Made by a program: the position numbers and the translations under genes
Notes under the pieces: generated by a model
The model's database searches: none
The model's input: only the letters and a program-made list of their open reading frames with translations
What the model was told of the DNA's origin: nothing
Assembly: GCA_965216025.1 (NCBI GenBank)
Contig: CBDCEX010000017.1
Coordinates: 744,001 to 808,000 of the forward strand
Source: JADFQT01 sp965216025
Lineage (GTDB): Bacteria > Chloroflexota > Dehalococcoidia > Lucifugimonadales > UBA3495
DNA length: 64,000 nucleotides
Direction of reading: 5' to 3'
Shown: piece by piece, positions 1 through 8,344 of the stretch
Layout: each line of letters begins with the position of its first letter
Position numbering within the stretch: position 1 is the stretch's first letter

Positions 1-2
1 CC

Positions 3-1115
3 AGAAGGTTCCCGCTGGACCCTAAGCTAGTCTATCATGAGGCCCGGTCGGCCAAATTGGTGACGCCGGATAAGGCAACTTTACATTTCAGCGTAGCTAC
101 GCCCCAGGCAAAGATAGTGGACCGGGCTTCTTACGTAGCTTCCTTTGCCCATCGGGCTGAGGCTGCTGGAGCTACTTACCATTTGGGTCAGCGAGTGCTG
201 GAGATAAATCCGGAAGGGTCGGGTGTCAACATCCGGACAGACCAGAATCACTACCGGGCTCGCAGCGTAATCATCGCGTCTGGATTCGGGACGTCTCTCA
301 CCGCCAACCTAGGCTTGGGCAAAGTGGCGGACTACGTCACTGCCGTCCAGGCGGAAGCGGCCATCGGAGATGAGGACCAAGTGGAAATCCATCTGGGGCA
401 GAGCGTCGCGCCCGGGTTCTTCTCCTGGATTGTCCCGACGCGTCCGGGCCGAGCGCTGGTGGGATTGCTCACCCGACGCAACGCGCAAAAACACCTGGAC
501 GATTTTCTGCGGCGGCTGGAATCCGAGGGGAGGATTCGCCGGGTCATCAAAGAGCCTTCCAGCTGGGGCATACCCCTGCGCCCGCTTAAACACTCCCTCC
601 GGGATCGGGTTCTGGTAGTCGGAGATGCCGCCGGGCAGGTGAAACCCACCACCGGGGGCGGTATCTACTATTCACTGCTCAGCAGTGTAATAGCCGCTGA
701 TGTCTTGGCCGGCGCGCTCTCAGCCGGCGATTTATCCTCCCGCTATCAGAGCAATTATCAGCGACGGTGGAAAGATTTGTTAGGGCAGGAGCTGGAGACC
801 GGCTATTCGGCCAGAAGGATGTATGAATAGATGTATGAATATTTGAGTGACAGCCAGATTAGCTCGCTGGCCCGCCGGGCGGACAGAGACGGCCTGCACC
901 AAGAGTTGATAGACTCTCCCGAGCTAGCCTTCGATTGGCACAGCCAGATGATCGACAAGGTCATGCGGCATCCCGTTTTGGGTGGCATGCTGGGGCTGGT
1001 GAATCCCTTTTTGGCCAGCCTGGCCCACCGCCCCAATCTGCTGCCCAATCGGCTGTTAGACCTGGCCGGCACGGCCAGCGCCTCTCCGGATCCTGCGGTA
1101 TCAACTAGGGGATAA
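3..1115 (+). pseudogene. Geranylgeranyl-reductase-type FAD oxidoreductase, C-terminal part, with in-frame TAG
   Basis: The frame is already open at base 3, so the gene begins before the window. The visible part resembles the C-terminal two thirds of the geranylgeranyl reductase/digeranylgeranylglycerophospholipid reductase flavoproteins, which reduce isoprenoid double bonds using FAD. The second FAD motif is clear (VLVVGDAAGQVKPTTGGGI, encoded near 610-665). The frame stops at TAG 828-830 and resumes in the same frame with MYEYLSDSQISSL, the usual C-terminal helical region, ending at 1115. The stop comes from a perfect 12-bp tandem duplication. The gene is therefore probably inactive or truncated by about 95 residues, unless the stop is read through or the duplication is an assembly error. 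The exact substrate cannot be told. Confidence 0.75.
818..841. repeat. Perfect 12-bp tandem duplication inside a coding frame
   Basis: The unit gatgtatgaata occurs twice with no gap (818-829 and 830-841). The junction creates an in-frame TAG at 828-830 in the flavoprotein gene. Deleting one unit leaves a continuous frame through the conserved C-terminal region. Confidence 0.95.
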
Positions 1116-1248
1116 ACGGGCAAGGGATAAACGGGTTTATTCCAAATTGACAGGCTCCCGGCAGCGGAGGATGATAGGGCCGAAGCGTCCGCCTGCTGCC
1201 TGGAATTCTTACCAACCCCGGACCACCCTCCGGTCGAAAAGGGGTACC

Positions 1249-2631
1249 ATGGACCGCACCAAACTCCTCAGCATGTTCCGCATTTCCCTCTCCGCCGTCC
1301 TGCTGGTATTGGGTCTTTTTGGTCCTCTGCTCTCCCTCGGCGCGGTACGAGCCCAATCGCCCAAGGAAGAAGCGCTGGTCATTAGGGTCGATGGGATCAT
1401 AAACCACGTGGAAGATGGTTTCGTCGCCAGAATGGTCGAGCGCGCGGAGGACGAGCGGGCGGCGCTGCTGATCATCCAGCTGGATACCCCGGGCGGGCTG
1501 CTCAGCTCCACCCGGGGCATCGTCGAAACGCTGTTGGAGGATCGGGTACCAACGGCGGTGTACGTTTCTCCCAAGGGAGCCCACGCCGCTTCCGCGGGTA
1601 CTTTTATCACTGTGGCGGCCAACTTCGCCGTTATGGCGCCGGGCACCAACCTCGGCGCTGCCACCCCAGTATCGGCCACCGGTGGGGACCTGGACGAGAC
1701 ACTGGCCAAGAAAGCGAACGAGGATGTCGCGGCCCTAATCCGTGGCATTGCCCAGACCCGGGGCCGGAACCAGGAGGGGTTGGTGCAGACTGTCCTCGAG
1801 TCGAAATCCTTCACCGCCACCGAAGCTGTGGGCAAGAATATTGTGGACTTCATAGCCCAGGACTTGGATGATTTGCTGGCGCAGCTGGATGGGCGGGAGG
1901 TGGAAACTTCGGCCGGTCCGGTGACTCTCGATACCAAGAACCTGCGGTTCAATCACGCGGAGAAAAACCCGTTCGAAAAATTTGTGGAAGTAATTGCCGA
2001 CCCAAATATCTCATTCATCCTGCTGACCTTAGGCGCGCTGGGAATAGTAGTAGAGATGTTCAATCCCGGGCTGATAATTCCGGGGGTGGTAGGAGTTATC
2101 GCCCTGCTATTGGCTTTTGTGGCGCTGGGGAATCTGCCCTTCAACTGGGCCGGGGTGGCTTTCATAGTGCTGGCAGTGGTCTTGGTGGTGCTGGAAACCC
2201 AGGTTTCCGGATTCGGGGCCCTGGGGGCCGGCGCCCTGGTTAGTTTCGTCATTGGTGGGCTGATACTTTTTAGCAATATTGGGCCGGTCTCGCCGGATGT
2301 TCCCAACCTGACTCCCGACCTGTCGGTGAGTCTCTGGCTGCTGGGTGGCCTGGCGGCTTTTCTCGCGGTTAGCCTGGGTGCTCTGATTTGGATAATCCAC
2401 CAATCCCGCAAAAGAAGAAGGGGGGATTCTCTCTCCCCGCTGGTGGGACTAACCGGCCGGGTTACCATGGAATTGGCGCCCCGGGGCGTGGTTCGGATTG
2501 AAGGGGAAACCTGGACAGCTGTGAGCCAAGATGGTACGGTTGTCCCGATTGGAGATTGGGTGAGGGTTGCGCGCGTGGAGGGCCTCACCTTGACAGTTTT
2601 CCAGCGATCCGACCCAGGAATCGATCCTTGA
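1249..2631 (+). CDS. NfeD family membrane serine protease (ClpP-like + NfeD C-terminal domain)
   Basis: About 460 aa. The start chosen is the ATG at 1249, just after an aaaagggg purine tract; the upstream in-frame extension has no membrane segment and looks untranslated. A signal/TM segment occupies about residues 10-33. A ClpP-fold protease domain follows, with the expected DTPGG and the serine motif ASAGTF (residues ~115-121); the KKANED lysines are candidates for the dyad lysine. Four or so TM helices then lead to a C-terminal OB-fold NfeD domain (GLTGRVTMELAPRGVVRIEG). Family members cleave the hydrophobic C-terminus of stomatin-like partners, and a stomatin gene starts 21 bp downstream, so the two form a classical pair acting in the inner membrane. 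Confidence 0.9.
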   Translation: MDRTKLLSMFRISLSAVLLVLGLFGPLLSLGAVRAQSPKEEALVIRVDGIINHVEDGFVARMVERAEDERAALLIIQLDTPGGLLSSTRGIVETLLEDRVPTAVYVSPKGAHAASAGTFITVAANFAVMAPGTNLGAATPVSATGGDLDETLAKKANEDVAALIRGIAQTRGRNQEGLVQTVLESKSFTATEAVGKNIVDFIAQDLDDLLAQLDGREVETSAGPVTLDTKNLRFNHAEKNPFEKFVEVIADPNISFILLTLGALGIVVEMFNPGLIIPGVVGVIALLLAFVALGNLPFNWAGVAFIVLAVVLVVLETQVSGFGALGAGALVSFVIGGLILFSNIGPVSPDVPNLTPDLSVSLWLLGGLAAFLAVSLGALIWIIHQSRKRRRGDSLSPLVGLTGRVTMELAPRGVVRIEGETWTAVSQDGTVVPIGDWVRVARVEGLTLTVFQRSDPGIDP

Positions 2632-2651
2632 CCCGACGACAGGAGGCAGGT

Positions 2652-3524
2652 ATGGCCAGCGGATTGATCGTAGTCCAGCAATACCAGCGGATGGTAGTTC
2701 AGCGCTTGGGCCAATTTGTAGGAATTCAACGGCCCGGGCTGCGTTTCCTAATGCCGGTTTTATATAATGGAACTCGGATAGACCTGCGCGAGCGGGTGCA
2801 GCGGGTTCCCACCCAGAAGTACATAACCCTGGACAACGTGGTTGTCGATATGGATTTCGTCATCTACTACCGCATAATGGAGGACATGGCGGAGAGGTCC
2901 GTGCTTGAAGTCCAGAATTTCGAGCAGGCGGTGATCAACCTGGCCTTCGCCACCTTGAGGGCGGTTATCGGGGCCATCGAGTTGTCCGCGGCACTGGCCG
3001 AGCGGGAGAGGATCCGGGACGAAGTGCAGGTGCGGATGGACGAGGTTACTTCCCGTTGGGGCGTTAAGGTATCCCAGGTGGAAATCAATGAAATCGACCC
3101 GCCTCCTGGGGTCAAGCAGGCCATGGAGCGGGAAAAATCCGCCGCCGCGATAAAAACCGCGGAGATCACCGAGTCCGAGGGGCAGCGGCAATCGCAGATC
3201 AACCGGGCTGAAGGCGAAAAACAGGCAGCCATCCTAGAGGCGGAGGGTGTGCGGCAAAGGGAGATTCTGGAAGCTGAGGGCGAACAGCAGGCCACCGTTT
3301 TACGGGCGGAGGGATTTAGCACGGCGTTGGAAAGGATCTACTCCGTAGCTAACACGGTAGATTCCAAGACCATGAGTCTTCAGTACTTCGAAACCCTAAA
3401 AGCGCTGGGAGCCAGCCCTTCCACCAAGTTCATCTTTCCCATGGAGTTCACCTCCATGCTCACGGGCTTCCTGAACCCGGGGGCGTCCAACCAGCAGCAA
3501 AATAGCGGGGAGAGTAACAGCTAA
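2652..3524 (+). CDS. SPFH/stomatin-like protein, NfeD partner
   Basis: 290 aa. The ATG at 2652 follows AGGAGG (2641-2646) at ideal spacing, so a longer in-frame reading is rejected. The SPFH domain covers roughly residues 8-170 (VVQRLGQF, RIDLRERVQ, DNVVVDMDFVIYYRI). A long Glu/Ala/Gln-rich coiled coil follows (ITESEGQRQSQINRAEGEKQ...), then a hydrophobic tail (EFTSMLTGFL) like the segment NfeD proteases cut. It lies 20 bp behind the nfeD-type gene and is followed by a strong terminator, so it is the last gene of that operon. One oddity is that the N-terminal hydrophobic hairpin normal for stomatins is reduced to MASGLIVV, with no full TM helix visible. Confidence 0.9.
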   Translation: MASGLIVVQQYQRMVVQRLGQFVGIQRPGLRFLMPVLYNGTRIDLRERVQRVPTQKYITLDNVVVDMDFVIYYRIMEDMAERSVLEVQNFEQAVINLAFATLRAVIGAIELSAALAERERIRDEVQVRMDEVTSRWGVKVSQVEINEIDPPPGVKQAMEREKSAAAIKTAEITESEGQRQSQINRAEGEKQAAILEAEGVRQREILEAEGEQQATVLRAEGFSTALERIYSVANTVDSKTMSLQYFETLKALGASPSTKFIFPMEFTSMLTGFLNPGASNQQQNSGESNS

Positions 3525-3605
3525 GCGAGGGGGGCGCGTACAATAGGTATGGAATTGGCCAGAACAGTTATTCTGACCAATTCTAGTTCATCGAGGGAAA
3601 GATTC

Positions 3606-3632
3606 GAGGGTGGCTGCTGCCACCCTCTTTTT
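3606..3632 (+). terminator. Rho-independent terminator after the NfeD/stomatin operon
   Basis: A perfect 9-bp stem gagggtggc / gccaccctc with loop tgct is followed by five T. It lies 81 bp after the stomatin stop. The remaining bases up to 3872 hold no gene I can support. Confidence 0.9.
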
Positions 3633-3872
3633 CATAACGATGGGAGTATGCATATCGGGATCTGAGTTTGGTTGATACAGCAGCGGTAGCCACTCACGCC
3701 ACTCGTGACAATCCTCAGGGCTTCCAGCTTCGACTACCCTACACGTATTGTAACAACCGTCGAAGCAACGCTAGCCATCGCTTCGGTTCCGAGTCTTGGT
3801 CCCTGAGCTAGGATCATCGCGCCGCCGGTTGGTCACTCCTTCCTGGCGGCGCTTTTATACAAGGGTTTTACC

Positions 3873-4229
3873 TCATCGGGCGAAGCCGTTTAGCTGGCCC
3901 ATGAAGGTGGCTCCGAAACCGGTCAGCACGCCTTTCACTTCATCATTGGGAGCACCGTATACCGTAAACTGCTTAATATCTACCATGGGTGTAAACTGAT
4001 CCGCAAACTTCTCGCCAAGGGTTCCAAGATGGATCATCGCCGCGGCGGAATCGGCGTAGCGCTCGTAGAGGTGACAGCTGGTGTTGTCCGCGCCCAAAAA
4101 CCATTCATAGGCCAGCGTATTAGGTTCCTTGCGGGTGGACTGCACTTGTTACTCTACAAACGCCTTGAAATTGTCCAATTGACCCGACTTGATGGAGACT
4201 TCAACCATCCAGGAAACCACATCGCTCAT
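3873..4229 (-). pseudogene. Antibiotic-biosynthesis-monooxygenase (ABM) fold protein with in-frame TAA
   Basis: The start is the ATG at 4227-4229, preceded by GAGG. The first 26 codons read MSDVVSWMVEVSIKSGQLDN and on to FKAFVE. A TAA follows at 4149-4151, then the same frame continues with QVQSTRKEPNTLAYEWFLG to the stop at 3873. Together this makes a normal-length (~118 aa) ABM/quinol-monooxygenase-like ferredoxin-fold protein (pattern: E-x-x-V-x-S-T-x-x-E-P-x-T-L-x-Y-E-W). TAA replaces a position where Glu is usual (GAA to TAA). A GTG just after the stop could restart translation, but that product would lack the first beta strand. Probably inactive; sequencing error is the alternative. Confidence 0.7.
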
Positions 4230-4402
4230 TCTAAAACCTCGTATCCGGAATGTCCCAGATCAAACTGATTCCCCTGAACCCCGAGCTGTCCGCGCTGCGT
4301 CGAACTATAAAACGGCATTCTCAGCACGTCAACGGCCAAACTACTAAACCAAAGCCAAAGTGGAATCTACATCGACACCGGATTGGGCGGCGCTGCCAAC
4401 AC

Positions 4403-4481
4403 CGTCATTCCGGCGAACGCCGGAATCCAGGGAACAGTGCAGAATGTACTTTCTTGGACACTGGCTTACGCCGGTGTGACG
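4403..4481. repeat. Short palindromic interspersed repeat
   Basis: It begins cgtcattccggcgaacgccg and ends gcttacgccggtgtgacg. The ends are imperfect inverted copies of each other, the pattern of the small non-coding 'cgtcattcc...ccggaatgacg' repeats common in environmental genomes. No coding capacity. Confidence 0.6.
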
Positions 4482-4599
4482 AGGGATTTTGCTCCTTCAG
4501 GTTGCGCAAACTAACACACTGCCGATTGCCGTTTTGCCTCTTTCATCTGAAATTTTCACGGTATAACCATCAAGGTAGCTGATTGCGGCGTGTTCCAGC

Positions 4600-4930
4600 T
4601 TTGGGTACAATGCCTTTGGTGGAGGGCAGTGCCAGCTTTTCCCAGTGTAGGTGGGTACCATTCTTTATGTATACTGTAGCCAAAAGAAAACTGTTGGTTC
4701 TCGGTATTCCGGTGAATGCGGCGTTTTGTCAACGCCGGCCAATATTTGACCCACCCCCGGTCCTTGGCTGGGTTTCCTGGGGAGGAAGGCGTCGTGACGG
4801 CCTGATGGGGCCGGGGTGTTACTCTTCCCAACAGCCCGGCAGTCCGATTCTCAGCGAGTCTATAACTCTCCCCACGGATGCTGAGCACATGACTGGGATG
4901 GAGCAGCCGATCCAGGATGGCCGCGGCGAT
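4600..4930 (-). mobile_element. IS21-family remnant (3' end of istB and element end)
   Basis: On the minus strand a peptide at about 4927-4823 (AAILDRLLHPSHVLSIRGES, then YRLAENRTAGLL) matches the C-terminal region of IstB-type AAA+ transposition helpers. Downstream on that strand to about 4600 lies non-coding sequence of the kind that ends IS21 elements. No istA and no N-terminal istB Walker region are present. The remnant abuts a luciferase-like fragment on the opposite strand at about 4930, suggesting the insertion truncated that gene. Boundaries are approximate. Confidence 0.55.
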
Positions 4931-4937
4931 TGCCGCC

Positions 4938-5159
4938 GGCACCAACTTTCGAGAGGTGATCGAAAAGCGGGCCTGGTTCGCCGGCAATCCTGAAGAGACC
5001 ATCGCTTACCTGAAGGAGATAGAGGTAAAATATCCCGGCTTGGAGCAGGTGATGGTCGCTTTCCCCATGGGGGCTACAATCCAGCAGTTCAGGGAGAAGA
5101 TGACCCGATTCGCCAGGGAGGTAATGCCCGCTTTCGGGCAGCAACGGGTCGGACTTTAG
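4938..5159 (+). pseudogene. C-terminal fragment of a luciferase-like (LLM) flavin monooxygenase
   Basis: About 70 codons (FREVIEKRAWFAGNPEETIA ... REVMPAF) match the C-terminal helix region of F420/FMN-dependent luciferase-like oxidoreductases, including the G-N/T-P-E-E motif. The TIM-barrel N-terminal 250 residues are absent. The fragment starts where the IS21 remnant ends, so it is a truncated relic and not a small gene. Confidence 0.7.
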
Positions 5160-5333
5160 ACTATGGGCCTGGGCCCTGGAAAAATACCTGGCCCGGGTTG
5201 TCTCCAGATCTCTCCGCGGTAGCCTAGTTATAGAAGGAATATTTAAGATGGGAATTGGTGGGGCACTGAATTCATGGGTTAACCGGGACCGACTTAACCT
5301 GGCCGCTGGGGGGCGGTCCAAGGAGTCCGTATC

Positions 5334-6710
5334 ATGACATTCGCCGGCCTGGCGATCTTGGGTTTGGGCTTTTTCTTAGTGAGCGCTGCCGGCGCTCCCT
5401 GGGTGCGGTCGACCGCTACAAATCTCCATTATGCCTGGTCCATCGTGGCGGTGGGAACCATTCTTCGAATTAGCGTCAATTTCGTCAGCCAGGCTTTTGC
5501 CGTTCTACTGGTTATCCTGCAACAGGAGCCCTTCGGGTGGAGTTTAACTGGCATAGTCCTGGCCCAGGTTTTCCGCAGCGTAATCGGCGCGGTGCTGGGG
5601 CCCGTCGCCGGCTGGGTGGGGGACCGGTACGGAGCACGACGCTCCCTGCTGGTGGCAGCCACCCTGTATATCGTCGGCATGCTGCTCTTGAGCACCATCA
5701 CCCAGCTATGGCAATTGTACATTTACTACAGCTTGATCCTGGGTACTGCCCAGGCCCTGTTTCAGGTGAACATACCCACCACTGTAGCCGCCTGGTTCCA
5801 GAGGCGCCTGGGCGTAGCCGTGGGAATCCAGCAGTCCATTGGAGGCATGGGTTCCTCGATCACAGCTCCCGCCCTGGCCCTGCTGCTGTCCAGGCTCGAA
5901 TGGGACCAAGCCTTCTGGATTATCGCCCCGGTGGGGGGAATTATTATCTTTGCCTTGCTGTCGCGATTCCACGGCGACCCCGCTGACCGGGGTATGAGAC
6001 CCTACGGCTCTACCGAAGACGACCCCCCTCCAGTAGCTACAACTGACCCCGCCATCAACAAGGTGCGAAGCCAGGTGTTCCTGCAACACGCTCGCCGGAC
6101 CTTTGCCTTCTGGAACCTCCCCACCATTCACCATCTGGGGTGCGTGGGCCACTCCATCGTCATGTGGCACGTGGTGTACTTCGCCACCCTCCATGAAGTG
6201 CCCCTGGTGGCAGCGGCAATGATAGTCACGATTTACACCGCCTCTAGCGTCGGCAGCCGGTTCATGACTCCGGTGCTGGCCGACCGCTTTGGCTCCAAAG
6301 GGGTAATGGCCCTGGCCTACTTGATTCAGGGAATTACAGTAGCCCTTCTTTTCTGGACCCACGAAGTCTGGCAGTTTTACCTGTTTGCTGTGCTGTTTGG
6401 GATCGGGTTTGGTGGGGAAATGTCGGCCTTCCTGGTTATCAACCGCCAGTACTACGGCATGGGGCCAGTGCGGACCATCTTTGGCTTTCAGCATCTGGGT
6501 TCGGGTCTGGGCATGGCCCTGGGAGGCTTGCTTGGAGCCCTCATCTATGACACTTTCGGCTCCTACGACATAGCCTGGACCATCTCCATCGCAGCCAGCC
6601 TGGCCGGGGTGGTATGTATTCTATTGCTGGAGTCCACCTCTCGGGTCTTGATTCCGGACTGGGAGGAGTCCCTGCCCGCTGAGGCCCGAACGTCAACATC
6701 GGCAGGTTAG
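5334..6710 (+). CDS. MFS transporter, oxalate/formate-antiporter-like group
   Basis: 458 aa, with AAGGAG upstream of the ATG. Around twelve hydrophobic helices are visible. The cytoplasmic motif A between TM2 and TM3 is present as GDRYGARR, with a second variant (DRFGSKG) in the C-terminal half; the central loop (~residues 218-245) is hydrophilic. Overall it resembles monocarboxylate/oxalate-formate-type MFS carriers, but substrate cannot be deduced. It stands alone, followed by an MFS relic of a different subgroup. Confidence 0.8.
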   Translation: MTFAGLAILGLGFFLVSAAGAPWVRSTATNLHYAWSIVAVGTILRISVNFVSQAFAVLLVILQQEPFGWSLTGIVLAQVFRSVIGAVLGPVAGWVGDRYGARRSLLVAATLYIVGMLLLSTITQLWQLYIYYSLILGTAQALFQVNIPTTVAAWFQRRLGVAVGIQQSIGGMGSSITAPALALLLSRLEWDQAFWIIAPVGGIIIFALLSRFHGDPADRGMRPYGSTEDDPPPVATTDPAINKVRSQVFLQHARRTFAFWNLPTIHHLGCVGHSIVMWHVVYFATLHEVPLVAAAMIVTIYTASSVGSRFMTPVLADRFGSKGVMALAYLIQGITVALLFWTHEVWQFYLFAVLFGIGFGGEMSAFLVINRQYYGMGPVRTIFGFQHLGSGLGMALGGLLGALIYDTFGSYDIAWTISIAASLAGVVCILLLESTSRVLIPDWEESLPAEARTSTSAG

Positions 6711-6861
6711 AGGCATTTACTGTAGAACATTTTGGCCCAGCCCAAGGAATTCTCCAGAGTCAGCGGAGGCCGAGTATGTATTCAATGCACAAGGTGGAGC
6801 AATGTTCAACCACACAAAACCCTTCAGGATTGGTTCGCTTTGGATGACTTGCTAACCTATT

Positions 6862-7160
6862 ATGCCGGGCCAGTCCCAATGGCTTTCCTTTTTCATGTCA
6901 GCGGTGATCCTTACATGCTTTGGCCAGACTACCCTCCGTACCAGCAATGGTACCTTGATCCAGACCCTAGCCCCCGACCCTCTACGGGGTCGTGTCCAAA
7001 GTATCTACCACTTTGACCACGGTTTTAGTCCCCTGGCCAGTTTTGTCATGGGTCTCTTCGCCCAACTCACACTGCCTCCGGAGCAGTCACGGTGGTGGGA
7101 ATGATGAGCCTGGCTTTGCCCTTCTACTTCTTCCTCGCTTTCAACGGGTACGCCAGCTGG
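6862..7160 (+). pseudogene. MFS transporter relic (EntS/MFS_3-like C-terminal part)
   Basis: The peptide encoded near 6930-7070 (TLIQTLAPDPLRGRVQSIYH and following) is the loop and TM region of the MFS_3 family (L-R-G-R-V signature, compare the intact gene at 8345). At about 7085 the frame breaks. A second frame continues with a final TM-like segment (MMSLALPFYFFLAF). No N-terminal half is present. It is a frameshifted remnant. Confidence 0.65.
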
Positions 7161-7299
7161 AGTAGCTGCCGCATGGGCTCCTCTAGTTTGGCGTCGAACT
7201 GAATAAACCGATATGAAAACGCTAACTGACACTATTCACTACTCAAAGTATTGGGAAGCTGGCATTGCCGGAACCGGCAACAGGAGGTTCTAATCGACC

Positions 7300-8004
7300 A
7301 TGACATTCCGTTTTTGGGTTCTGCTGGTCGGGGGTCTGATCGCAGTTATTGCCGGGGGCAGCATTTTCGGCTATGACCAGTGGTCTAAGTCAGACCTATC
7401 GGGACGTTTCGTCTCGACAGATAATGCTCAAGTCGTCGCGAAGCTGGTTCAGGTGGGTTCCCTCAACGCCGGACGTATCATCGGCATGAACGTGGGCGTA
7501 GGCACTCCCGTCACGGAAGGTCAGGTCATTGCAACCGTGGACATTCCGTCCGCGATCTCAAGGTCGGACATTACCGATACTACCAAGATAGGTTATCGGG
7601 ATGTACAGGACCAACGCGTGGAGGTGATAGCGCCCAAGTCCGGGGTAATTTCGGTTCGCTGGGTTGAGGAAGGCGACACAGTGCCCGCGGGTCAGCCCAT
7701 TGTTACCTTGATGGACCCGAGACAAGTCTGGATTGTGGCTAACATCGATGAGGGGAAAATCGGACGAGTACGGCCGGGGCAGCTGGTTGACGTCTACGTC
7801 AAGACCCTTGATCGCACGCTGGTGGGGCGGGTCGATACCGTGTCTCCGGTAACCGCCGCCAATGCCAGCCTCCAGCCAGAGCAAAATTCCTCCAGAAACT
7901 TGCGCAAGGTGGCACAGGTCATCCCGATCAAGATTACTCTGGATGAAGACCATCTATCACTGATACCCGGCTCCTCAGCGGAAATCAAAATCTGGGTCCG
8001 CTAG
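7300..8004 (+). CDS. HlyD/EmrA-type membrane fusion protein
   Basis: 234 aa; AGGAGG lies about 13 bp before the ATG. A single N-terminal TM (residues ~5-25) anchors it. A biotinyl-lipoyl-like hybrid motif is split over STDNAQVVAKLVQVGSLNAG and VEVIAPKSGVISVRWVEEGD, and a beta-barrel part follows (VWIVANIDEGKIGRVRPGQL). The coiled-coil hairpin normal in HlyD proteins is almost absent, giving a short adaptor. It probably works with an inner-membrane MFS pump; the MFS gene 340 bp downstream is a candidate partner, though it is not the usual EmrB type. Confidence 0.85.
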   Translation: MTFRFWVLLVGGLIAVIAGGSIFGYDQWSKSDLSGRFVSTDNAQVVAKLVQVGSLNAGRIIGMNVGVGTPVTEGQVIATVDIPSAISRSDITDTTKIGYRDVQDQRVEVIAPKSGVISVRWVEEGDTVPAGQPIVTLMDPRQVWIVANIDEGKIGRVRPGQLVDVYVKTLDRTLVGRVDTVSPVTAANASLQPEQNSSRNLRKVAQVIPIKITLDEDHLSLIPGSSAEIKIWVR

Positions 8005-8344
8005 CTACGAGCGGGCCCCATGGAATGGAGGCGGTCGGCATGGCTTACACTTGGTGGGCTTTGGCCCCGTTGTGGGTCATACGCTGTAGCTGAATAACCG
8101 GCTTGAAAAAAGTTGCGGTAGCTGCGGACCAACTGGTACACTCGGTCGAACCGGTCCAAAAAAAGAGACCGGCCGCAACTGTTCAACCCTTTCGGGTCAC
8201 CGGGTTTACGAGGACAAGCACGCATCTATTTTGGGACCGCGTTAACACTAATCCGGACCAACACGCCGATCTACAGCCATTTCAGGTACCATTGGTCCCC
8301 CGGCATAGGGCGATGTTAAAGGGTCTGTTGATAACCGCACCCGC
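8005..8344 (+). other. Spacer between HlyD and MFS genes
   Basis: 340 bp with no convincing gene. An 81-codon open frame (8103-8348) has no recognisable motif. A decayed EmrB-type transporter end would fit the context, but I cannot demonstrate it. Confidence 0.4.

Noticed and set aside
3..4229. Stop-codon reassignment (TAA/TAG read as sense) to explain interrupted genes
   Set aside because: Many intact genes in the window end in TAA or TAG at the expected length, and one TAG arises from a tandem duplication. Decay or sequence error is simpler.
4583..4993. 136-codon plus-strand open frame
   Set aside because: It is antisense to the istB remnant and has no recognisable domain.
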